DNA of 64,000 nucleotides, taken from Streptomyces xanthophaeus. Lineage in GTDB: Bacteria; Actinomycetota; Actinomycetes; Streptomycetales; Streptomycetaceae. Location: NCBI RefSeq assembly GCF_030440515.1, contig NZ_CP076543.1:1488001-1552000 (forward strand), given 5' to 3'. Position 1 is the stretch's first letter. Each line of letters begins with the position of its first letter. The notes beneath the pieces were generated by a model, which saw only the letters and a list, made by a program, of their open reading frames with translations, had not been told where the DNA came from and did no database searches. A program made the translations under genes and the position numbers. Positions 58,827 through 64,000 of this stretch are shown here, piece by piece.

Positions 58827-59483
58827 ATGCCCCACAGCCAAACCTCTGCACCTCGCGACAGCCTCCTTGGCGTACGCCTCGCGCGCGGAGCATCGCCGTG
58901 GCTTCTGCCGACCGTCGCCACCGCGGCGCTCAGCCTCACCCGGGCCCGCAAGTCCGGACGCTGGGCCGCGGCGGCCGTGCCCGCCACCGCGCTCGCCGCG
59001 GGCATGCTGTGGTTCTTCCGCGACCCCGAGCGTGAGATCGCTCAGGGACGTGTCATCTCGCCCGCCGACGGTGTGGTGCAGAGCATCATGCCGTGGAAGG
59101 ACGGACGGACCCGGGTCGCGATCTTCATGAGCCCGCTGAACGTCCACGTCAACCGTGCGCCCCTCGCGGGCACGGTGACGTCCGTGGAGCACATCCCCGG
59201 CGGATTCGTCCCGGCGTTCAACAAGGAGAGCGAGAACAACGAGCGCGTTGTCTGGCACTTCGACACCGAACTCGGTGACATCGAGATGGTGCAGATCGCC
59301 GGCGCCGTCGCCCGTCGCATCGTCCCGTACCTGCCGGCCGGAACCAAGGTGGAGCAGGGCGAACGCATCGGTCTGATCCGCTTCGGCTCCCGCGTCGACA
59401 TCTACCTCCCCGAGGGCGTCGAGGTCGCGGTCGAGGTCGGTCAGGCCACCACCGCGGGGGTGACACGAATTGACCGTGACTGA
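58827..59483 (+). CDS. psd: Phosphatidylserine decarboxylase (short type)
   Basis: The 218-aa proenzyme decarboxylates phosphatidylserine to phosphatidylethanolamine in the membrane. Catalytic Asp81 and His107 (SPADG; NVHVNR) and His144 (VVWHFD) are present, and the self-cleavage site is Gly187-Ser188 in RFGSRVD. Two N-terminal hydrophobic stretches (LLPTVATAALSL; AAVPATALAAGMLWFF) anchor it. This is the short (type II, ~24 kDa) form. It overlaps the start of pssA by 14 bases. Confidence 0.93.
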   Translation: MPHSQTSAPRDSLLGVRLARGASPWLLPTVATAALSLTRARKSGRWAAAAVPATALAAGMLWFFRDPEREIAQGRVISPADGVVQSIMPWKDGRTRVAIFMSPLNVHVNRAPLAGTVTSVEHIPGGFVPAFNKESENNERVVWHFDTELGDIEMVQIAGAVARRIVPYLPAGTKVEQGERIGLIRFGSRVDIYLPEGVEVAVEVGQATTAGVTRIDRD

Positions 59484-60330
59484 CCCTGAGACTCCGGCCG
59501 CCGGCTGGGTTCCCGAACCTGCCGAGGAGGAGTCCGCCGAGGACGACATGCCGCTCTCGCTGCGGCTGTCGATAGCGGACACCCTCACGCTCGGTAACGC
59601 GACGTGCGGATTCATGGCGGTGTACTTCACCACCACCGGAATCCTCATCCCGCACCTCACCGGCAGTGGCGAATCGGGCATGGCCCGTAACAGCGCCGCG
59701 ACGGCAGTGATACTGATGCTGCTCGCCGCGGTCTTCGACCTCTTCGACGGCATCGTGGCCCGCAAGCTGCGCAGCTCGCCGATGGGTGCCGAGCTGGACA
59801 ACCTGTCCGACCTGATCAGCTTCGGCCTCGCGCCGGCCTACTTCGTGCTCGTCTACGGCATGGTCGCCGTCGACGCGCACCAGAAGATGTCGGCGCTGGC
59901 CGCGATCGTGGTGCTGCTCGCCGTGGTGCTCAGACTCGCGAGATTCAGCTGCGTGACGATGAAGGACGGCATGTTCCAGGGCATGCCGAGCCCCTTCGGC
60001 GCGCTCACGGTCGTCTCGATCGTGCTGCTGGAGCTGCCGTTCGTCCCGACGCTGCTGGCGATCATCGGGGTGGCCTGGCTGATGGTGAGCCGGGTCGAGT
60101 ACCCCAAGCCGCGGGGCGTTCTCGCCGTGGCGATGCTCTGCTGGATCGTCAGTGCGATGGGGCTGCTGGCGGCCTGGGCGTTCGACGCCCCGGGCGGTCA
60201 GCTGCTGCTCCAGACCGGCTGCGCCCTGCAGATCGCGATGGCGGCGACCATTCCGCTCTTCGCGACGACCCGGAAGGCCAACACCTTCCGGCACAACCGC
60301 CGCGAGGCCCGCGCCACGACGCTGCGCTAG
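59470..60330 (+). CDS. pssA: CDP-diacylglycerol-serine O-phosphatidyltransferase
   Basis: This 286-aa membrane enzyme joins CDP-diacylglycerol and serine to make phosphatidylserine, the Psd substrate. The CDP-alcohol phosphotransferase motif is complete: D90xxD93G94xxA97R98...G106xxxD110xxxD114 in FDLFDGIVARKLRSSPMGAE and the following DNLSD. About eight membrane helices follow. The start is TTG at 59470 or GTG at 59476; both overlap the psd stop, so either is coupled. A strong hairpin ends the psd-pssA unit. Confidence 0.93.
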   Translation: MTVTDPETPAAGWVPEPAEEESAEDDMPLSLRLSIADTLTLGNATCGFMAVYFTTTGILIPHLTGSGESGMARNSAATAVILMLLAAVFDLFDGIVARKLRSSPMGAELDNLSDLISFGLAPAYFVLVYGMVAVDAHQKMSALAAIVVLLAVVLRLARFSCVTMKDGMFQGMPSPFGALTVVSIVLLELPFVPTLLAIIGVAWLMVSRVEYPKPRGVLAVAMLCWIVSAMGLLAAWAFDAPGGQLLLQTGCALQIAMAATIPLFATTRKANTFRHNRREARATTLR

Positions 60331-60339
60331 CTGTACCGG

Positions 60340-60378
60340 AGAAGGCCCCCGGATGCCATCGGCATCCGGGGGCCTTCT
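60340..60378 (+). terminator. Terminator of psd-pssA
   Basis: An 18-bp perfect stem (left arm 60340-60357, right arm 60361-60378) with a 3-base loop ATC. It is the strongest hairpin in the window and begins 10 bases after the pssA stop. Confidence 0.92.
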
Positions 60379-60445
60379 GCCGTTCCCGCCAGGCGGGTTC
60401 CGGGCCGGGGCGGGGTCGGAGTGAGGCCGGGGGCGGCGGCGGGGC

Positions 60446-60548
60446 GGGGAGTGTCCGGGGTAGGCATGATTTATGGCCCCCGAGCGGAATCCCACAGGAC
60501 TCCCCGGCGCGGGCCAACAAATCACGTTTTACACCCCGGACACTCCCC
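60446..60548. repeat. Palindromic element A (103 bp), forward
   Basis: It is bounded by a perfect 16-bp inverted repeat, GGGGAGTGTCCGGGGT at 60446-60461 and ACCCCGGACACTCCCC at 60533-60548. Inside are a second, imperfect pairing (GCATGATTTATGGCCC near 60464 with GGGCCAACAAATCAC near 60511) and a variable centre. The unit can fold into one long stem. It recurs inverted 118 bases downstream. Confidence 0.88.
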
Positions 60549-60665
60549 ACCCCGCCGCCGCCCCCTCCTGCGGTCCCGCCCCCGTATCGGCCCCATGGGC
60601 AGTGGTCTCGTGGTTCCGGGCCCGTACCGATCGCCCGAGGGCGGGGTCGGGGCCGGTGGTGGGGC

Positions 60666-60767
60666 GGGGGTTGTCCGGGGTGTAAAACGTGATTTGTTGG
60701 CCCGGACCGCCGGGCACTTCTTGTCCCGATGGGGGGCCATAAATCATGCCTACCCCGGACGACCCCC
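60666..60767. repeat. Palindromic element B (102 bp), inverted copy of A
   Basis: It is the reverse complement of element A: a 33-base block (60672-60704) and a 28-base block (60733-60760) are identical to A after inversion, while the ~30-base centre differs. Its ends are GGGGGTTGTCCGGGGT and ACCCCGGACGACCCCC with one mismatch. Both blocks are AT-rich for this genome. Confidence 0.88.
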
Positions 60768-60901
60768 GCCCCGCCGCCGGACCCGGCCCCGCCCGGCCCG
60801 CCCCGCCCCGCCCACCTCCGAGCCCCCGGCCAGGGACACGGCATAACCTTGATGTCGGAAAACCGCCAGCCCGGCGTAACCGGAACCCCGAAGCTGGACG
60901 C

Positions 60902-62386
60902 ATGCACACCGACACCGAGCGCTGCGTAAGGGCCGTGCAGTCGAAGGACGCCCGCTTCGACGGCTGGTTCTTCACCGCCGTCCTGACCACCCGGATCTAC
61001 TGCAGGCCCAGCTGTCCCGCCGTGCCGCCGAAGGTCGAGAACATGACCTTCCTGCCCAGCGCGGCCGCCTGCCAGCAGGCCGGGTTCCGTGCGTGCAAGC
61101 GCTGCCGGCCCGATACGAGCCCCGGTTCCCCCGAGTGGAACGCCCGCGCCGACGCCGTCGCGCGCGCGATGCGGCTGATCCAGGACGGCGTGGTGGACCG
61201 GGAGGGGGTGCCGGGCCTGGCCACACGGCTGGGCTACTCCGCCCGCCAGGTCGAGCGGCAGCTGAACGCCGAGCTCGGGGCCGGTCCGCTGGCCCTGGCC
61301 CGGGCCCAGCGCGCCCAGACCGCCCGGCTGCTCATCGAGACCTCCGAGCTCCCGATGGGCGACGTGGCCTTCGCCGCCGGGTTCTCCTCCATCCGGACCT
61401 TCAACGACACGGTCCGCGAGGTCTTCGCCCTGTCCCCGAGCGAGCTGCGGGAGCGGGCCGTCAAGGCCGGCCGCGGCAGGAACGCCCCGCCCCGGATCCC
61501 GGGGACGATCAGTCTGCGGCTGCCGTTCCGGGCCCCGCTGAACCCCGACAACCTCTTCGGACACCTCGCCGCGACCGCCGTCCCCGGGGTCGAGGAGTGG
61601 CGCGACGGCGCCTACCGCCGCACCCTGCGCCTGCCCTACGGCACCGGCGTCGTCGCCCTGACCCCGCAGCCCGACCACATCGGCTGCCGGCTCGCCCTGA
61701 CCGACCTGCGCGACCTCACCATCGCCATCAGCCGCTGCCGCTGGATGCTCGACCTGGACGCCGACCCCGAGGCGGTCGACGAGCAGCTGCGTTCCGATCC
61801 GCTGCTGGCCCCGCTCGTGGACAAGGCCCCCGGGCGCCGGGTGCCCCGTACGGTCGACGCGCCGGAGTTCGCCGTACGGGCGGTGCTGGGCCAGCAGGTC
61901 TCCACCGCTGCGGCGCGCACGCACGCGGCCCGGCTGGTCGCCGCGCACGGGGAGCCGGTCGAGGACCCGCTGGGCGGGCTGACCCATCTGTTCCCCTCCC
62001 CGCAGGCGCTCGCCGGGCTGGACCCTGAGGCGCTGGCCCTGCCGCGCAGCCGGCGCGCCACGCTGACCACCCTGGTCTCGGCGCTCGCCGACGGCTCACT
62101 GGCGCTCGGCCTCGACAGCGACTGGGAGACGGCGCGGGCCCAGCTGACGGCGCTGCCCGGCTTCGGCCCGTGGACCACCGAGGTGATCGCGATGCGGGCG
62201 CTCGGCGACCCGGATGCCTTCCTGCCGTCCGATCTGGGGATCCGGCGGGCAGCGCAGGGGCTCGGGCTGCCGTCCACCCCCTCGGCGCTCACCGCGCGGG
62301 CGGCCGCATGGCGGCCCTGGCGTGCGTACGCCGTCCAGTACCTCTGGGCCACCGACGCCCACCCCATCAACCACCTGCCCGCCTGA
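60902..62386 (+). CDS. Ada-type zinc sensor / AraC HTH / AlkA glycosylase fusion
   Basis: The 494-aa protein has the Ada N-terminal Cys4 site (Cys34, Cys38, Cys65, Cys68 in IYCRPSC and ACKRC), an AraC-type HTH pair (residues ~85-180), and an AlkA glycosylase domain (HhH-GPD, ~330-480) with LPGFGPWTTEVIAMRALG and a catalytic Asp candidate in FLPSD. It should both sense methylphosphotriesters by Cys self-methylation and remove N-alkylated bases. No O6-methylguanine methyltransferase domain is fused; that is the next gene. ATG at 60902. Confidence 0.9.
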   Translation: MHTDTERCVRAVQSKDARFDGWFFTAVLTTRIYCRPSCPAVPPKVENMTFLPSAAACQQAGFRACKRCRPDTSPGSPEWNARADAVARAMRLIQDGVVDREGVPGLATRLGYSARQVERQLNAELGAGPLALARAQRAQTARLLIETSELPMGDVAFAAGFSSIRTFNDTVREVFALSPSELRERAVKAGRGRNAPPRIPGTISLRLPFRAPLNPDNLFGHLAATAVPGVEEWRDGAYRRTLRLPYGTGVVALTPQPDHIGCRLALTDLRDLTIAISRCRWMLDLDADPEAVDEQLRSDPLLAPLVDKAPGRRVPRTVDAPEFAVRAVLGQQVSTAAARTHAARLVAAHGEPVEDPLGGLTHLFPSPQALAGLDPEALALPRSRRATLTTLVSALADGSLALGLDSDWETARAQLTALPGFGPWTTEVIAMRALGDPDAFLPSDLGIRRAAQGLGLPSTPSALTARAAAWRPWRAYAVQYLWATDAHPINHLPA

Positions 62387-62398
62387 GGAGCACCAGCG

Positions 62399-62908
62399 AT
62401 GCGATCCACCATGAACAGCACCAAGACGCACACCGTCGTCGACAGCCCCTACGGTCCGCTGACCCTGGTCGCCACGGACGGGGTCCTCAGCGGCCTCTAC
62501 ATGACCGGGCAGCGCCACCGGCCGGCCGAGGAGTCCTTCGGGGAGCGGGTGGCCGCCGCCGAGGAGCCCTTCCCCGAGGTGGCGCGCCAGCTGACCGCCT
62601 ACTTCGCGGGGGAGCTCACGGAGTTCGACCTCCCGCTGCGCCTGGAGGGCACCGATTTCCAGCGCAGCGTCTGGGACCAGCTCGTGCGGATCCCGTACGG
62701 CGAGACGTGGTCGTACGGGGAGCTCGCGGCGAGGCTGGGCAAGCCCAGCGCCTCGCGCGCGGTGGGCCTGGCGAACGGGAAGAACCCGGTCGGCATCATC
62801 GTGCCCTGCCACCGGGTGATCGGCGCGTCGGGCGGGATGACCGGCTACGGCGGCGGGCTCGACCGCAAGGTCCGGCTGCTGGCCTTCGAATCCGGAGAAC
62901 CGGCCTGA
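62399..62908 (+). CDS. ogt: O6-methylguanine-DNA methyltransferase
   Basis: This 169-aa suicide enzyme carries PCHRV with the acceptor Cys137 at IIVPCHRVIG. It transfers methyl groups from O6-methylguanine. A ribosome site (GAGGAG) overlaps the stop of the AlkA fusion gene 12 bases upstream, so the two are an operon that splits the classical Ada protein between genes. Start ATG at 62399 or the Met at codon 5. Confidence 0.93.
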   Translation: MRSTMNSTKTHTVVDSPYGPLTLVATDGVLSGLYMTGQRHRPAEESFGERVAAAEEPFPEVARQLTAYFAGELTEFDLPLRLEGTDFQRSVWDQLVRIPYGETWSYGELAARLGKPSASRAVGLANGKNPVGIIVPCHRVIGASGGMTGYGGGLDRKVRLLAFESGEPA

Positions 62909-63021
62909 GTTCTGTCCTGGAGAGCGGTCCCGAACGCCGGTCCGGCCCGGCCCCATTCCGAAATGCGGAGTTTTTGAAGCGGTTGTATGAATGGAATACC
63001 GCTACATGATCGGAGTCGGGC

Positions 63022-63408
63022 ATGGACGACTATCCGCTTCTCAACATCTTCTGGACGATGCTGTACCTGTTCCTGTGGATCATGTGGTTCTTCCTGCTCT
63101 TCAAGATCATCACGGATATCTTCCGTGACCACAGCCTCGGCGGCTGGGGGAAGGCGGGATGGCTGATCTTCGTACTCCTGCTGCCCTTCCTGGGCGTGTT
63201 CGTCTACCTCATCGCACGGGGCAGGAGCATGGGCGAGCGGGACCTGAAGCAGGTCCAGGAGAACGAGGCCGCCTTCCGGGACTACGTCCAGAAGACGGCG
63301 GGCTCCGGCGGCAGCGCGGACGAGCTGCACAAGCTCTCCGCGCTCAAGGACAAGGGCGACATCACGCAGGAGGAGTTCGACCGCGCCAAGGCCAAGCTCC
63401 TGGCCTGA
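63022..63408 (+). CDS. PLDc_N / SHOCT small membrane protein
   Basis: The 128-aa protein has two membrane helices (LLNIFWTMLYLFLWIMWFFL and AGWLIFVLLLPFLGVFVYLI), the N-terminal part of cardiolipin-synthase-like proteins (PLDc_N), followed by a cytosolic coil and a C-terminal SHOCT motif (LHKLSALKDKGDITQEEFDRAK). SHOCT proteins act in oligomerisation or nucleic-acid-adjacent scaffolding; function unknown. It converges with a leftward hypothetical gene. Confidence 0.85.
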   Translation: MDDYPLLNIFWTMLYLFLWIMWFFLLFKIITDIFRDHSLGGWGKAGWLIFVLLLPFLGVFVYLIARGRSMGERDLKQVQENEAAFRDYVQKTAGSGGSADELHKLSALKDKGDITQEEFDRAKAKLLA

Positions 63409-63427
63409 CCGGGCCCGGCCGGGTCAG
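63404..63427. terminator. Bidirectional palindrome between convergent genes
   Basis: CTGACC and GGTCAG flank a GC-rich centre and include both stop codons, TGA on each strand. It could terminate both genes. Confidence 0.45.
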
Positions 63428-63852
63428 ACGACGAGGAGCGGAACGAGCAGCGCGAAGGCGGCTCCGGCCTCCACGGCGTAGCCGTACAGCGAGGGGTGCT
63501 GGACCGGGGCGGCGAGCAGGACCACGCTCTGCTGGGTGGCGGCGGCCGCCACCCAGTCGGGGTCGGCGCCGAGGTTGCCCTGGTACCAGCCCTCGCAGGA
63601 GCCGGGTCCGGTGACGGCGAGGAGGTCGTCCTCGCGGCGGTAGAAGGCCTGCCAGCCGGCGGCCGGGACGGACCAGCTCTCGAAATCGGTGAACTGCGCC
63701 CAGCCGCCCTCGCGTATCGCGGTGTCGAAGAGCCACACCGGGGTCCCCTCCGGAGTGACTTCACCACCGGCCTGCTGGTCGGTGGTGAAGTGCACCATGG
63801 GAAGGGCGTCGGGCCCGTCGGCGGTGCTGGGCCAGGCGTACATCGTGATCAT
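63424..63852 (-). CDS. Hypothetical protein, 142 aa
   Basis: Not recognised. It begins MITMYAWPSTADGPDALPMV and holds tryptophan-rich strands (WLFDTAIREGGWAQFTDFES and GWQAFYRREDDLLAVTG). No signal or membrane segment of clear strength, though the last ~20 residues are hydrophobic (AVEAGAAFALLVPLLVV) and could lie in a membrane or a core helix. Start ATG at 63852; the upstream 18 codons are not protein-like. Confidence 0.6.
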   Translation of the reverse strand: MITMYAWPSTADGPDALPMVHFTTDQQAGGEVTPEGTPVWLFDTAIREGGWAQFTDFESWSVPAAGWQAFYRREDDLLAVTGPGSCEGWYQGNLGADPDWVAAAATQQSVVLLAAPVQHPSLYGYAVEAGAAFALLVPLLVV

Positions 63853-63902
63853 CTGCTGATTCTGTCCTGGTCGGGGTAAGTCCGGTGTTACGGCACGCCC
63901 GG

Positions 63903-64000
63903 TCACGAGGTGACCGGGCGCCGGCCGTTCTCCAGCTCCGCGGTGCCCTCGCCCGACTGCACGATCCGGTACGCCTCTTGGACGCGCAGTCCGAGCGATT
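63903..64000 (-). CDS. C-terminal fragment of a leftward gene
   Basis: The minus strand reads a frame ending LENGRRPVTS and a stop, preceded by RVQEAYRIVQSGEGTAELEN. The rest lies outside the window. No family can be assigned from ~32 residues. Confidence 0.5.
   Translation of the reverse strand, partial: SLGLRVQEAYRIVQSGEGTAELENGRRPVTS

Noticed and set aside
60421..60846. Open frame of 141 codons through the palindromic pair
   Set aside because: Both strands read open here because of composition; the product only mirrors the inverted repeats.
1..64000. CRISPR arrays, tRNA or rRNA genes, prophage
   Set aside because: No repeat-spacer arrays, cloverleaf-like segments or phage structural genes were found on reading both strands.

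Overview
The window is chromosomal DNA of a high-GC actinomycete, almost certainly a Streptomyces or close relative. The evidence is extreme third-position GC bias, GTG starts, a HrdB-type principal sigma factor with a long basic/acidic N-terminal extension, a complete ethylmalonyl-CoA pathway operon headed by crotonyl-CoA carboxylase/reductase, a psd-pssA pair, and many actinobacterial families (LppU, MAB_1171c, Rv2578c). Species cannot be named from sequence alone. I saw no tRNA, rRNA, CRISPR array, insertion sequence or prophage.

Layout. 1-3.2 kb: the 3' end of a FAD oxidoreductase, a MmyB-type regulator and two small genes of unknown role. 3.4-7.8 kb: a tightly coupled four-gene operon (duplicated XRE-like regulator, IrrE/ImmA-like metallopeptidase, FAD oxidoreductase, MAB_1171c-like membrane protein). 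7.9-11.6 kb: folD behind a ZTP riboswitch, a methyltransferase, and hrdB with two candidate alternative-sigma promoters. 11.6-31 kb: housekeeping and accessory genes, namely a MoxR ATPase/VWA pair, permease, phosphodiesterase, two metallo-beta-lactamase-fold hydrolases, DedA, NHL propeller, methyltransferase and LppU, plus several apparent pseudoenzymes (a lysine-free aminotransferase-fold protein, an arginase with substituted metal ligands, a serine-recombinase-like protein without catalytic serine).

31.2-37.7 kb: a five-gene contact-toxin operon running leftwards (SseB-like, helical ESX-like partner, 1553-residue RHS toxin with a T7SS-type N terminus and predicted nuclease tip, two tandem Imm50-like immunity genes). 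39.1-43.4 kb: a peptidase operon (M55, M20, S9). 45.1-46.2 kb: a spore-photoproduct-lyase-like radical SAM gene with a LexA-type box.

49-60.3 kb: the ethylmalonyl-CoA pathway (3-hydroxybutyryl-CoA dehydrogenase, TetR regulator, ccr, ecm, mcl, mch, mcd) followed by phosphatidylethanolamine synthesis (psd, pssA). A near-identical 22-bp motif lies upstream of both transcription units of the pathway and is the best candidate for the TetR operator. 60.4-60.8 kb: two ~103-bp palindromic elements in inverted orientation. 60.9-62.9 kb: alkylation repair split between an Ada-type sensor fused to AlkA and a separate Ogt. The window closes with a PLDc_N/SHOCT membrane protein and two leftward genes, the last one cut by the window edge.
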